From an uncultured Spirochaetales bacterium (GTDB taxonomy: Bacteria > Spirochaetota > Spirochaetia > Sphaerochaetales > Sphaerochaetaceae), in NCBI GenBank assembly GCA_944388965.1, contig CALXKL010000001.1:186001-250000 (forward strand): 64,000 nt of DNA, given 5' to 3'. The notes under the pieces were generated by a model. It was not told where the DNA came from. It ran no database searches and saw only the letters and a list, made by a program, of their open reading frames with translations. The translations under genes and the position numbers were made by a program. Of the stretch, positions 17,066 through 26,226 are shown piece after piece (position 1 is the stretch's first letter; every line of letters starts with the position of its first letter).

Positions 17066-18481
17066 ATGAGCGATTCGACCGACCTTCTTATACCCCGTCC
17101 CGTGAGATGCGTGTCCACGGGACGCATGTTCGAGTGCGACGGGTTCCGCTTCGCATGCCAGGACAGCCGTCTTTCCCTGTATGAGAGGCTTCTTGATGGG
17201 GCCAGAAGCGTTCCCCTGTCATTCGAGGACGATCCGTCGCTTCCGGCGGAAGGCTACCGGCTTGACTTGAAATCATCATGCAGTGTGCTCTACAGCCATG
17301 ACGAAGGTGGATTGTTCAACGGCCTTGCCACGCTTCGGCAGATGACTCTTCTCGGGCAGGGGACGATTGATGAGTGCATCATAGAGGACCGGCCACGCTA
17401 CGGCCACAGGGGCATGATGCTGGACTGCGCACGCCACTTCCTCCCCGCAAGCTACATCCTCCGCCTGCTGGAGGCCCTGGCGTTGTACCACATCAACGTC
17501 TTCCACTGGCACCTGACGGACGACCAGGGCTGGAGGCTGTGGATTCCATCGCATCCCGAACTGGTGTCGGTCAATCCTCGACAGTATTACACGGCGGCGG
17601 ATGTGAAGGCTGTTGTGGAGAAGGCCTGTCTCCTCGGAATCGAGGTCGTTCCCGAGATCGAGTGCCCTGGGCATGTAGGGGCGTTGCTTGCAAGCCATCC
17701 GGAACTCGGGTGCACAGGCGGACCGTACATGCTTGAGGACCGCCATGGCATATTCGATGACGTGCTGTGCATGGGTCAGGAGCGCATCTACGGTATCCTG
17801 GAGGATGTGTTTCGTGATGTGGCATCCATGTTTCCGTCCCCGCGGATCGGCATAGGCGGCGACGAGTGCCCGGTCACGAGATGGAAGTCGTGCCCCAGAT
17901 GCCGTGCAAGGATGAATGAGGAAGGGCTGGAGGACGAGCATGACCTGCAGTGGCTCTTCACGAAGCGCATCTATGCCATTGTTCGCAAGCTCGGCAGGAC
18001 GCCTGTCGCCTGGGACGAGGTCGCCAAGCCTCTTTCAAGGGGCAGAGAGGTCGATCCGTCCATCCAGATGCTCCTGTGGAGGGACAGGAATGCCGCGGCG
18101 ACGATACTTGCCAACGGGAATCCCGTTATCGTCTGCCGCTACGATGACGGTGCGTACCTGGACTACAGACAGGTCGACGATGAGGAGGAGATGGGCAATC
18201 TGGGAGTCAACACGCTTGAGATGAGCTACTCCATGAAGCTGGACTACAGCCCGCTGGCCGGTCATGAGAACGTGATCGGAGGACAGGGTAATCTGTGGTC
18301 GGAGAAGATCCTCTTCCCGATGCAGGCAAACTACATGCTCTTTCCCCGACTGCCGGCCCTGGCAGAGGACTTCTGGTGCTTTGACGAGGCCAAGGACTTC
18401 GATTCGTTCAGATACAGGCTGTCCGGGATGAAGAGGATACTGGGAACCCTGGGTCTTGATGTGGATTTCAGACTTTCATGA
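17066..18481 (+). CDS. GH20 beta-N-acetylhexosaminidase
   Basis: This 471-residue protein has an N-terminal GH20b-like domain (to about 110), then the (beta/alpha)8 domain beginning RPRYGHRGMMLDCARHF. The substrate-assisted catalytic pair D-E lies in RIGIGGDECPVT near residue 270, and FHWHLTDDQGWRL near residue 150 lines the pocket. It removes terminal N-acetylglucosamine or N-acetylgalactosamine from glycans or chitin fragments. No signal peptide is seen, so it is probably cytosolic. Its product could feed the nagA/nagB/PFK/aldolase operon at 31-35 kb after phosphorylation. Confidence 0.92.
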   Translation: MSDSTDLLIPRPVRCVSTGRMFECDGFRFACQDSRLSLYERLLDGARSVPLSFEDDPSLPAEGYRLDLKSSCSVLYSHDEGGLFNGLATLRQMTLLGQGTIDECIIEDRPRYGHRGMMLDCARHFLPASYILRLLEALALYHINVFHWHLTDDQGWRLWIPSHPELVSVNPRQYYTAADVKAVVEKACLLGIEVVPEIECPGHVGALLASHPELGCTGGPYMLEDRHGIFDDVLCMGQERIYGILEDVFRDVASMFPSPRIGIGGDECPVTRWKSCPRCRARMNEEGLEDEHDLQWLFTKRIYAIVRKLGRTPVAWDEVAKPLSRGREVDPSIQMLLWRDRNAAATILANGNPVIVCRYDDGAYLDYRQVDDEEEMGNLGVNTLEMSYSMKLDYSPLAGHENVIGGQGNLWSEKILFPMQANYMLFPRLPALAEDFWCFDEAKDFDSFRYRLSGMKRILGTLGLDVDFRLS

Positions 18482-18483
18482 AG

Positions 18484-18506
18484 GAGGCACCGCTGCTGGA
18501 TGCCTC
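18484..18506. terminator. Possible bidirectional hairpin between converging genes
   Basis: GAGGCA (18484-18489) pairs with TGCCTC (18501-18506), lying between the ends of the hexosaminidase and the poly-G lipoprotein genes. Confidence 0.3.
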
Positions 18507-18525
18507 TCTGTCTGACCAGGCTATC

Positions 18526-19981
18526 CTATTCCCTCTCCAGGGTGATGCTGCCGCCATCGGCGGAACAGTCTCCCATGAGTTCCATGAAGTTGATTCGTGA
18601 GTTCTCTCTCTTCATATGGATGGTGGTATTGCCGGATACGACGGCGCCATCTGAACCATAGCCCCCATTGTCGCTGAAGCTGTACGAGACGTTTCTCACA
18701 TGCGCATCGTCGCTCTGGGTGACGGTGAGACTGTCGAACACCTGGTCTCCTATGACATACACCGGGATGGTGAATTTTGTCTTCCCGCTGTTCATGTAAG
18801 GCGTGATGTCCTCTATGCTGAAATGGTTGTCGGTGGATGCATCCCAGACTTCGAATTCCTTTTTGTCCTCCTCGGTCACGGCTCTTATCGTGATGCTTGC
18901 GCCATCCGTCTCGTAGACGACCTTGTTGTTCTCATCCGGATTCCACCAGTAGGAGGCGAACCAGTGGTTCTTGTCGAGTTTGGGGATGTAGATGTAAAGC
19001 GTCGTTTTTCCAGTTTCATCATCAGGCCTGATTGAATACGCCCTGGCGTGGAAGCCTCCGACGCCATTGCCATCCTTGACTTCGATTGTACTGTCGTTGC
19101 CGATCGTCGAAGCCTCTGGAATCGTGATTTCGATGATATATGGATCCTGGGATTCAGGGAGGATATATGCCTGCGGGCTGGAGAGCTGCTGATTTGAGCT
19201 GAATGCCAATGTCCTTGGTGTGCGCAGGCATGTACCCCAGCCTCCGTCGGTCTCAGGAGCGACTGCTGAGTGCACGGAGTAGAGAAGGCTGTCATTCTCG
19301 TGTTCCCTCAGATCCTGTATCCTCGACTGACTGCCAAGGTGGGCGCCACTGTTCAGAAACCCGCCACGCGATCCGGTCTTGCCACCTCCTGTGGACCTTG
19401 TCCTGATGTCGAATATGCAGACCTTCGACAGGTCCGCGATGCCATAATCACCATGTTTTGAAAGATCTATCGTGTAGTATGCTTCGAAGACCTTCTTTCC
19501 ATCATTGGTCCAGTAGAGCGGGGCGGTGGAGTAGTCGATGTACATCTCCGCGTCTTTAGTGAAAGTCTTCTCTTCCAGTTCGTAGATGAGGACGTTTTCA
19601 AGTGTGCTGTCGTAGCCCGCCTGTCTTGGCGAGAAGGAGGCCGTGCCGTTTTCATCCGGCCTGATGAAGAAGGTGCCTATGTCTGTACTTGACAAAGTGC
19701 TGGAGATGGATCTTCCTGTTCCGGCGCTTTGCGCTCCATTGAATGCGACGTTGTAGAGCTTTTCCGGATCGAGCCCTGTGATCGTGATGGTGGAATCCGG
19801 GTTCATCATCCCCAGGGATCTGACTTGTGTCCCGATGGTGTCGGCCGTCAGCGTGATGTCTTTACGTTCGACTGTGATTTCACCCCCCCCCCACGTCAGG
19901 CGTCGAAGTGGTGCCGTCGCAGGAGAACAGCAGAGCCATTGCGGCAAGAGTGCAGATGATTGCAAGTCCTGTTTGTCTCAT
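18526..19981 (-). CDS. Surface lipoprotein frameshifted at a G10 tract (probably phase variable, OFF here)
   Basis: From ATG 19981 (GAGGG eight bases upstream) the frame encodes MRQTGLAIICTLAAMALLFS followed by Cys21, a lipoprotein signal, then DGTTSTPDV and a run of ten G (19883-19892) that leads straight to TGA after 34 codons. In the frame selected by a run of 9 or 12 G the message continues without interruption for about 450 codons to 18526, giving a 484-485 residue lipoprotein. The body is beta-rich, with ITLTADTIGTQV and ATFSP-like strand repeats, and unrecognised. The intact downstream frame argues against old decay. A homopolymer sequencing error is the alternative. Confidence 0.8.
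19883..19892 (-). repeat. Poly-G tract (10 G on coding strand)
   Basis: Ten consecutive C on the plus strand, read as G10 in the lipoprotein gene immediately after its signal peptide. Slipped-strand changes of one or two bases would restore or remove the reading frame. Confidence 0.95.
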
Positions 19982-20060
19982 TGAATTTCCCTCATTGCCA
20001 TTCTAGCTCCGGAATCCGTTCAGAGGAAGACATCCACCGCCTTCGTCCGCCGTCTTTCTC

Positions 20061-21167
20061 CTACAGGACGATGGACAGGGCTGCGAGGATGGCCAGCAGT
20101 GCGAAGTTCAGCAGTGTGAAGACCATCAGGTAGCGACCTTTCGCTCCGCCCTTGCGGCTGAAGTAGAACTTCAGAGAGATCAGTGAAGCAAGCGATGCCA
20201 CCGGGGTGCCGAGGCCTCCGATGTCGGTGCCGACGAGCACTCCTTCGGGTCCTGATGAAAATGGTGAGAGAAGGATCGCGGCAGGCACGTTGCTGATTAC
20301 CTGGCTGACCAGTGCGGATACCGCTATCGGGTGTGCCTGCATCGGGCCTGTGAGAACGGCGCTGACTGCTGGTATGCTCTTCATGTTGCCGCTGAAGACG
20401 AAGAAGCACACGAACGTGAGCAGGAGGATGTAGTCTATGCTGGCAAGTATCCTCCTGTCGAATATGACAAGGTAGGCAAGCTCGGCGAAGAAGAGGATCC
20501 TCCAGTCGAGCACCTTGAATACGGCCAGCAGGGCCAGCAGGAGGAACGTGAGGTATACGCCTGTCCTCCTCCGGTCGACGGGTGTGTCTTCCTCGTGAGC
20601 GTCCTTGTCGAGCGCCCTACTGTGTGAAAGGAACAGGAGACAGCACATGGCGACAAGGACTGCGGATGCCGCGCTGTATGGCAGGATGGTGCTGAAGAAC
20701 GAACTGGCGTCCATGTCGAAGAACGAGCAGATGTATATGTTCTGCGGATTGCCTACTGGCGTCGTCATCGAGCCCAGGTTGGCCGCGATCGTCTCGATGA
20801 CCACCAGACGGATGATGTATCCCTCATCCATCTTCTCCCTGTCCATTATCAGCAGCGTGAAGGGCACGAACATCAGCAGGGCCACGTCGTTGGTGAAGAA
20901 CATGGAGGAGAGGAAGACTATCGCGACAAGGAGGAAGGAGAGCCTTCTCACGTTGCCGCTGCCTCTCTCCAGCCGGTCTCCGACATAGGCGAACATGCCG
21001 CTGGCCTTGAGACCTTCGCTGACGCCCATCAGACAGAAGAGCAGGGCCAGCGTCCTGTAGTCCGGGTAGCCGGCCCATTCGGCCGAAGGCGGGTTGAACA
21101 GCGCCGACACGAGTGCGGCGAGCATGGCTATGCAGAATACCGTCTCTCTCTTGAGGAATGAAATCAT
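20061..21167 (-). CDS. SLC13/ArsB-NhaD superfamily permease
   Basis: The 368-residue protein has about ten membrane spans and the paired superfamily motifs TIAANLGSMTTPVGNPQNIYI (near residue 135) and VSQVISNVPAAILLSPF (near residue 295). It is an ion-coupled anion or sodium transporter; the substrate cannot be called. At 368 residues it is shorter than most family members (about 420). Its promoter overlaps that of the divergent ung gene. Confidence 0.82.
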   Translation of the reverse strand: MISFLKRETVFCIAMLAALVSALFNPPSAEWAGYPDYRTLALLFCLMGVSEGLKASGMFAYVGDRLERGSGNVRRLSFLLVAIVFLSSMFFTNDVALLMFVPFTLLIMDREKMDEGYIIRLVVIETIAANLGSMTTPVGNPQNIYICSFFDMDASSFFSTILPYSAASAVLVAMCCLLFLSHSRALDKDAHEEDTPVDRRRTGVYLTFLLLALLAVFKVLDWRILFFAELAYLVIFDRRILASIDYILLLTFVCFFVFSGNMKSIPAVSAVLTGPMQAHPIAVSALVSQVISNVPAAILLSPFSSGPEGVLVGTDIGGLGTPVASLASLISLKFYFSRKGGAKGRYLMVFTLLNFALLAILAALSIVL

Positions 21168-21188
21168 CTTCCAACCATCCGAGGTGCC

Positions 21189-21217
21189 ATGTTAGTGAGT
21201 TTGCCCGGCCTTTGCAA
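21189..21217 (-). promoter_or_regulatory. Promoter of the SLC13-type permease
   Basis: TTGCAA (21212-21217), a 17-base spacer and TAACAT (21189-21194) on the minus strand, interleaved with the ung promoter. Confidence 0.55.
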
Positions 21218-21228
21218 TCTGCTAATAT
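21201..21228 (+). promoter_or_regulatory. Promoter of ung, seven bases before its start
   Basis: TTGCCC (21201-21206), 16 bases and TAATAT (21223-21228), preceded by TGC as an extended -10. The hexamer ends seven bases before ATG 21236 and there is no Shine-Dalgarno. Confidence 0.55.
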
Positions 21229-21235
21229 GGTTGTC

Positions 21236-21895
21236 ATGATCAATGTGGGCAACGACTGGCAGACCCTGTTCGACGAAGAGCAGGTCAAGCCGTACTATCT
21301 GGAGCTGAGGGCGTTCCTGAAGAGCGAATACAGGGCGCATGCCGTCTATCCACCGATGGACGAGATCTTCAACGCGTTCCGCCTGACGCCCTTTGGCCAG
21401 GTCAAGGTCGTCATCGTGGGGCAGGATCCGTATCATGAGCCCGGCCAGGCCATGGGCCTGTCGTTCTCGGTGAGGGAGGGAACGGATGAGCCGCCATCGC
21501 TCCAGAACATCCACAAGGAAATCGTCGGCGAAGGTGTGGAGCAGGGGCCTTGGTCGTGCGACCTGACGCGCTGGGCCAGGCAGGGCGTGCTGCTTCTCAA
21601 CAGTACTCTCACTGTGCAGGCCCACAGGGCTGCAAGCCATGCCGGACATGGCTGGGAGCGCTTCACCGACAACTGCATCGTGCATCTGGGCAGGGATCCG
21701 AGGCCGAAGGTGTTCATGCTGTGGGGAAGCCATGCGCGCAGCAAGAAGGCCCTGGTCGAGAACGGCGCGCATCTTATACTCGAATCCGCACACCCAAGTC
21801 CGCTGAGCGCGTACAGGGGCTTTTTCGGCAACGGGCACTTCCGCTCCTGCAACGAGTTCCTGAAGTACACAGGCCAGCAGCCCATAGTCTGGTGA
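21236..21895 (+). CDS. ung: Uracil-DNA glycosylase, family 1
   Basis: The 219-residue enzyme has the water-activating motif VVIVGQDPYHEPGQAMGLSF near residue 60 and the DNA-intercalation loop ESAHPSPLSAYRGFFG near residue 185. It excises uracil from DNA. The start at 21236 matches the family's N-terminus; an in-frame ATG at 21227 overlaps the -10 box and is unlikely. A terminator follows directly. Confidence 0.95.
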   Translation: MINVGNDWQTLFDEEQVKPYYLELRAFLKSEYRAHAVYPPMDEIFNAFRLTPFGQVKVVIVGQDPYHEPGQAMGLSFSVREGTDEPPSLQNIHKEIVGEGVEQGPWSCDLTRWARQGVLLLNSTLTVQAHRAASHAGHGWERFTDNCIVHLGRDPRPKVFMLWGSHARSKKALVENGAHLILESAHPSPLSAYRGFFGNGHFRSCNEFLKYTGQQPIVW

Positions 21896-21902
21896 AGGAC
21901 GG

Positions 21903-21927
21903 AAAGAGGACCTTGCCGGTCCTCTTT
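21903..21927. terminator. Bidirectional terminator between ung and the ABC ATPase gene
   Basis: A perfect ten-pair stem AAAGAGGACC/GGTCCTCTTT with a five-base loop. Because the arms begin with AAA and end with TTT, it works in both directions between the converging genes. Confidence 0.8.
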
Positions 21928-21940
21928 CTTCTGGTTGACA

Positions 21941-22678
21941 TCACTCGCCGTTGAATCTGGATAGGAAGTCCCTGGTCCTCTCGCTTTGCGGGTTCTGGAA
22001 GATCTGCTGGGGAGATCCCTCCTCCTCGATCCTTCCATCCGCCATGAAGACCACACGGGTCGATATGTCCCTCGCGAAGGCCATTTCATGGGTGACGACC
22101 AGCATGGTCATCCCGCTTTTTGCAAGGTCCTTCATGACATCCAGGACCTCGCCGACCATCTCCGGGTCCAGCGCGCTGGTCGGCTCGTCGAACAGCAGGA
22201 TCTCAGGGTCCATGGCAAGCGCCCTGGCGATGGCGACGCGCTGCTTCTGTCCACCCGACAGCTGGCGCGGCTTTGCGTTGATGTACAGGTCCATGCCGAC
22301 CTTCTTCAGGTATTCCATGGCCTTTGCGCGGGCCTCGTCCTTCCTGCGCTTGAGCACATGGACCTGTCCGATCGTGCAGTTCTCAAGAACGGTGTAGTTG
22401 TTGAAGAGGTTGAACGACTGGAAGACCATGCCAACCTTGGTGCGGTACTGGTCCTCGTCGACCAGACCGTCCAGGACGTTCTTGCCCCGGTAGAGTATTC
22501 TTCCACCCGTCGCGTCCTCGAGCATGTTGATGCACCTGAGCAGTGTCGACTTGCCGCTTCCGGACGATCCGATGATGCTTATGACATCCCCCTTTGCGAC
22601 CGTGAAGTCTATGTCACGCAGCACCTCGTTGGTCCCGAACGTCTTCACCAGATGTTCCACTTTGAGTATCTCTTCCAT
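21941..22678 (-). CDS. Polar amino-acid ABC transporter ATP-binding protein
   Basis: The 245-residue ATPase has Walker [11 protein letters not shown]-loop FQSFNLF, signature [15 protein letters not shown], Walker [13 protein letters not shown] and the H-loop VTHE. The sequence is of the GlnQ/HisP type that energises uptake of polar amino acids. It is the last gene of the operon; its ATG overlaps the permease stop (TGATG). Confidence 0.92.
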   Translation of the reverse strand: MEEILKVEHLVKTFGTNEVLRDIDFTVAKGDVISIIGSSGSGKSTLLRCINMLEDATGGRILYRGKNVLDGLVDEDQYRTKVGMVFQSFNLFNNYTVLENCTIGQVHVLKRRKDEARAKAMEYLKKVGMDLYINAKPRQLSGGQKQRVAIARALAMDPEILLFDEPTSALDPEMVGEVLDVMKDLAKSGMTMLVVTHEMAFARDISTRVVFMADGRIEEEGSPQQIFQNPQSERTRDFLSRFNGE

Positions 22679-23478
22679 CAGTAAGTACCTCCGGTCTTCT
22701 CGTTGTAGCGGGTCAGACCGCTGGTGAAGGCGAGCGTGTCGCCAGTGGCCAGGTCGAAGTTCGCCGGGCCGTCCATCCTGTTCTCGATCCAGCGCAGGAT
22801 GCGCGAGCAGGTGAAGGTCAGGATGAAGTAGATGATCATCGTCACCGTCGCGGCCTCGAAGTAGGTGTACAGTGCACCCGATATGCTGCGGAAGGTGAAG
22901 AACAGCTCGACCGTGCCGATGATGGACAGTACGCAGGTGTCCTTGATGTTGATGATCAGGTTGTTGCCGATCTGTGGCATTATGTTCCTCAGCGACTGCG
23001 GCAGGATGACGAGCATCATCGTCTGCAGATGCGACATGCCGATCGCCCTGGCGCCCTCCCTCTGTCCGGGGTCGATGGACAGGATGCCGCCACGTACGGT
23101 CTCGGCCATGTAGGCTCCGGTGTTGACCGAGACGATGATGATCGCCGCGCTCCACATGCCCAGGTTGATTCCGAACACCTGTGCCGTGCCGTAGTAGATG
23201 AACGCGGCCTGCAGCATCATCGGCGTTCCTCTGAAGATCTCGACGTATGCCGTGAGGATCAGCTTGATGGTCCTGAGAAGGCCTCTTGTGAACATGCTGG
23301 AGTTCTTGTGCGGCTCGGCCGTCTGCACCAGGCCGACGGCGAAGCCGATCACGCATCCGAGGAAAGTGCAGATGATGGCGATCGCCATCGTCGTTCCGGC
23401 GCCCTCGAGAAGAGAGACGCCGTAACGCTGGACGATGTAAGCCATCCTCTGGAAGAAGTTCATTTCAGAGATGGTCAT
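22678..23478 (-). CDS. Polar amino-acid ABC transporter permease
   Basis: This 266-residue membrane protein has about five spans and the HisM/GlnP-type signature: FRGTPMMLQ near residue 102, and [25 protein letters not shown] near residue 143, the EAA loop that contacts the ATPase. It starts eight bases after the binding-protein stop region and is coupled to the ATPase gene. Confidence 0.92.
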   Translation of the reverse strand: MTISEMNFFQRMAYIVQRYGVSLLEGAGTTMAIAIICTFLGCVIGFAVGLVQTAEPHKNSSMFTRGLLRTIKLILTAYVEIFRGTPMMLQAAFIYYGTAQVFGINLGMWSAAIIIVSVNTGAYMAETVRGGILSIDPGQREGARAIGMSHLQTMMLVILPQSLRNIMPQIGNNLIINIKDTCVLSIIGTVELFFTFRSISGALYTYFEAATVTMIIYFILTFTCSRILRWIENRMDGPANFDLATGDTLAFTSGLTRYNEKTGGTY

Positions 23479-23485
23479 CTTCGTG

Positions 23486-24346
23486 TCACTGTGCCAGAGG
23501 CTGGACCGAGATGGCCTCGTCCATCATGGCGTTGAAGTCGTCGACGGTGAGTGTCGCGAGGACGCCGTTGATGGCCTCCTTGAGCTCGCCGTTGTTCTTG
23601 TTGACGGAGATTCCGATGTTGATCTCCTCCTGGCTGACCTCGAAGTCGTCGTCGCTGCCGGAGAAGTCCAGAAGCCTCATGTCGGGGTAGGCGACGAGGG
23701 CCGCCTGTCCGGTCGGCATGTCGGTGCACACCAGGTCGACTCTTCCGCTCTCGAGAGCGACCAGCATGGCCGGTGCGCTGTCCTGTGCGGGAAGGATGTC
23801 GGCATCGGGGATCTGCGGCAGACACACGTCATACCAGACGGTGTTCATCTGGCTGGTGCATGATGCTCCTGCAAGGTCGCTGACACCCTGTGCGTTCTCG
23901 TATTCGCTGCCTTCCTTCACGAGGCAGATGATGGATGCGTAGTAGTAGGGATCCGTGAAGTCGACCATCTGGAGTCTCTCGCTGGTGATGGACTGTCCTG
24001 CGATGACGCAGTCCACGGTTCCGGAAAGCACTGCCGGCACCAGGGAGTCCCAGTCGAGCTTGACGATCTCGAGGTCGTAGCCGAGCTCCTCGGCGATCAG
24101 CTTGGCCATCATGACGTCGTAGCCGTATGCGTAGTCGCCGGAACCGGATATCTGGACGGCTCCGTTGGCATCGGTGGTCTGTGTCCAGTTGTATGGTGCA
24201 TAGCCGCACTCCATCGCGACGCGGAGCACGGGGCGTCCGGATGCGCTTGTCGCATCGGCGCTCTCGGACGATCCGCCTGCAAAGAGCATTGAAGCCGCAG
24301 CAAGTGCGACGAGTGCGATGGCGATGATTCTCCTGTGGTTTCTCAT
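23486..24346 (-). CDS. Amino-acid ABC transporter substrate-binding protein
   Basis: The 286-residue family 3 solute-binding protein has a signal peptide (IIAIALVALAAASMLFA) followed by GGSSES, the mature end often seen in spirochaete binding proteins, without a lipobox cysteine. The binding domain starts LRVAMECGYAPYNWTQ and includes GYDVMMAKLIAEELG, typical for polar amino acids. It is the first gene of the operon, with a strong GGAGGGAG ribosome-binding site and a consensus promoter. Confidence 0.92.
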   Translation of the reverse strand: MRNHRRIIAIALVALAAASMLFAGGSSESADATSASGRPVLRVAMECGYAPYNWTQTTDANGAVQISGSGDYAYGYDVMMAKLIAEELGYDLEIVKLDWDSLVPAVLSGTVDCVIAGQSITSERLQMVDFTDPYYYASIICLVKEGSEYENAQGVSDLAGASCTSQMNTVWYDVCLPQIPDADILPAQDSAPAMLVALESGRVDLVCTDMPTGQAALVAYPDMRLLDFSGSDDDFEVSQEEINIGISVNKNNGELKEAINGVLATLTVDDFNAMMDEAISVQPLAQ

Positions 24347-24381
24347 AATCCTCTCCCTCCTTAGGCTGGGGTTATGGCACG

Positions 24382-24410
24382 ATATTACAGATTGCTCAGA
24401 ATAGTGTCAA
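24382..24410 (-). promoter_or_regulatory. Consensus promoter of the amino-acid ABC operon
   Basis: TTGACA (24405-24410), 17 bases, TAATAT (24382-24387) on the minus strand: the best sigma-70-like match in the window. Confidence 0.8.
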
Positions 24411-24432
24411 GATGTTATTGTAAAAACTTATT

Positions 24433-24448
24433 TGTTATTATAATAACA
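24433..24448. promoter_or_regulatory. Perfect AT-rich palindrome, candidate operator
   Basis: TGTTATTATAATAACA is a perfect 16-base palindrome 23 bases upstream of the -35 box of the amino-acid ABC operon. It could bind a dimeric regulator. Confidence 0.4.
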
Positions 24449-24494
24449 CAAATTGAAAACACTTCACCTTGGACTGACACGCCATGCAATACGT

Positions 24495-25442
24495 TCACTC
24501 CTGTCTTGTGGCGGGAGCCCTGTTGACTATGTAGATCCCCAGTGAAACCAGCACGAGGGCGACCATCTTGTTGATCTGCAGGGCCTGTTCGACTTCTCCA
24601 AGGAAGATTGCCGAGAGGATCGTACCCCACAGCGGTGTGAGGAAGTTGAAGATGGCCACCCGGCTGACCGGGTTGTATTTGAGCAGAGTGCCCCACAGCG
24701 TGTATGCGACAGCCGAGATGAGCGCCATGTAAAGCAGCAGGACGTAGCCGACAGGCCCGGCATCCATCTGCATCCTTCCTCCTGCAGCGAAGCCGACGAT
24801 TGCCATCACCAGACCGCCCAGCATGAACTGGTAGCCGCTGAGCATCGTCACCGGATACCTCTGCGAATACCGCTTGACCATGATTCCGCTCATCGCGTAG
24901 CTGATCTGCGAAAGGAGAACGAACCCTTCGCCAAGAAGCGTGAAGTGTGCGCTCGTGTCTCCGTTGAAGGAGATGTTCATTATTATGATTCCGGAAAAGC
25001 CCAGGATGACGCCGACGATCTTGTTCGCGCTCAGCCTCTCGCTCCTGAGCACTATGCATACCAGGATTATCGAGATGAAGCCGCCCGAGCCGGAGAGGAT
25101 CGTGCCGGTGACTCCGCTCGTATGGGCAAGCCCGATGTAGAAGAAGAAATACTGGATGATCGTCTGCGCCAGGGCCAGCTTGACGATGTACGGTGTGCTG
25201 CCTGCTTCGGGAAGGACGAATCTCTTCTGATGCAGCGATTCGAAGAGGATCACCAGGAGACCTGCCAGGAAGAACCTGACTCCGGCGAACAGGATGATCG
25301 ACCATGTGTCGTCTCCCTGGATGGCGAACATCTCGTAGCCGGTCTTGATCGAAGGCGTGGCGCTGCCCCACAGGAAACAGCACACCATCGCCAGCAACAG
25401 AATCACGCCGGTCCTGTTGATGGCCTTGACTTCTTCATTCAT
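24495..25442 (-). CDS. EamA/DMT-family transporter
   Basis: The 315-residue protein has ten predicted membrane helices in two homologous halves, with WGSATPSIKTGYE near the start and the second-half signature LISAVAYTLWGTLLKYNPVSRVAIFNFLTPLWG. This is the drug/metabolite exporter fold; substrates are often amino acids or their analogues. I chose ATG 25442 because GGAGG lies eight bases upstream. Confidence 0.88.
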   Translation of the reverse strand: MNEEVKAINRTGVILLLAMVCCFLWGSATPSIKTGYEMFAIQGDDTWSIILFAGVRFFLAGLLVILFESLHQKRFVLPEAGSTPYIVKLALAQTIIQYFFFYIGLAHTSGVTGTILSGSGGFISIILVCIVLRSERLSANKIVGVILGFSGIIIMNISFNGDTSAHFTLLGEGFVLLSQISYAMSGIMVKRYSQRYPVTMLSGYQFMLGGLVMAIVGFAAGGRMQMDAGPVGYVLLLYMALISAVAYTLWGTLLKYNPVSRVAIFNFLTPLWGTILSAIFLGEVEQALQINKMVALVLVSLGIYIVNRAPATRQE

Positions 25443-25506
25443 AAGGGATGCCTCCAAGACAGGGATGAAGTCTAGACCCAAAGGTGGAAAGAGGCAACAT
25501 GCTCCC

Positions 25507-26223
25507 TCAGGCCTGCCAGTACTCCAGGCTGTCCATGTCCATCAGCGTCACAGGCCCTCCATCACCGCAGCCAGTGTCCAGGGCGACGAGATGGTAGTGC
25601 GGGCAGAAGAAGGGAAGACCGTCATCCGTAGGCGTGTGGCCGACGAAGATCGTCTTGTCCGTATCGAACGGGGCAAGCGGAGGATTTGCCGAGCCGCGCG
25701 AGAAGGCGAGGGCGGAGGCGAAGTAGAGCCTGTCCCATGCAAGGTCCCCGCCTCTGTCCCGAGTGCTGTCATGAGGCCTTGCCGCATTCTGGCAGGACAA
25801 CAGGTCATCAATCGACCATCCTGAAGGTATGCCCCCATGGACCATGATGTACGTGTCGGCGACGATTGCACCCGGCCATGAGCACAGCCAATCGGCGACA
25901 TCCGCCTTCCTGGTTCCGTCCAGAGCCCTGAACTGCCGGTACGTCACATCGCCGCCACAGCGTTCCACCCAGTGTCTGCTCTCCTCTCCGCCATACAGAT
26001 AGTCCATCAGGAACATGTCATGGTTGCCGGCGACGGCGACGAGACCATCAAGCGACATCAGGAATTCGATGACCGCCAGGTTCTCATGACCCCGGTCGCA
26101 GAAGTCTCCAAGTGCATGAAGCGTATCCCGCCCGGGATCGAACGAGGACTTGGCCAGCACAGCCGCAAGCTGTTTCATGCAGCCATGGATGTCTCCGACG
26201 ACGAGTCTGCGTCCACCTGCCAC
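25507..26223 (-). CDS. Calcineurin-like metallophosphoesterase (serine/threonine phosphatase type)
   Basis: The 238-residue protein has the PPP-family metal motifs GDIHGC (10-15), GDFCDRGHENL near residue 38, GNHDMF near residue 65, and later HGG and GHT. It resembles bacterial PrpA-like phosphatases and diadenosine tetraphosphatases. The GTG start at 26223 follows the response-regulator stop by three bases, and AGGAG inside that gene's last codons serves as its ribosome-binding site, so it belongs to the kinase-regulator operon and could act on a phosphorylated partner. Confidence 0.85.
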   Translation of the reverse strand: MAGGRRLVVGDIHGCMKQLAAVLAKSSFDPGRDTLHALGDFCDRGHENLAVIEFLMSLDGLVAVAGNHDMFLMDYLYGGEESRHWVERCGGDVTYRQFRALDGTRKADVADWLCSWPGAIVADTYIMVHGGIPSGWSIDDLLSCQNAARPHDSTRDRGGDLAWDRLYFASALAFSRGSANPPLAPFDTDKTIFVGHTPTDDGLPFFCPHYHLVALDTGCGDGGPVTLMDMDSLEYWQA

Positions 26224-26226
26224 CGG

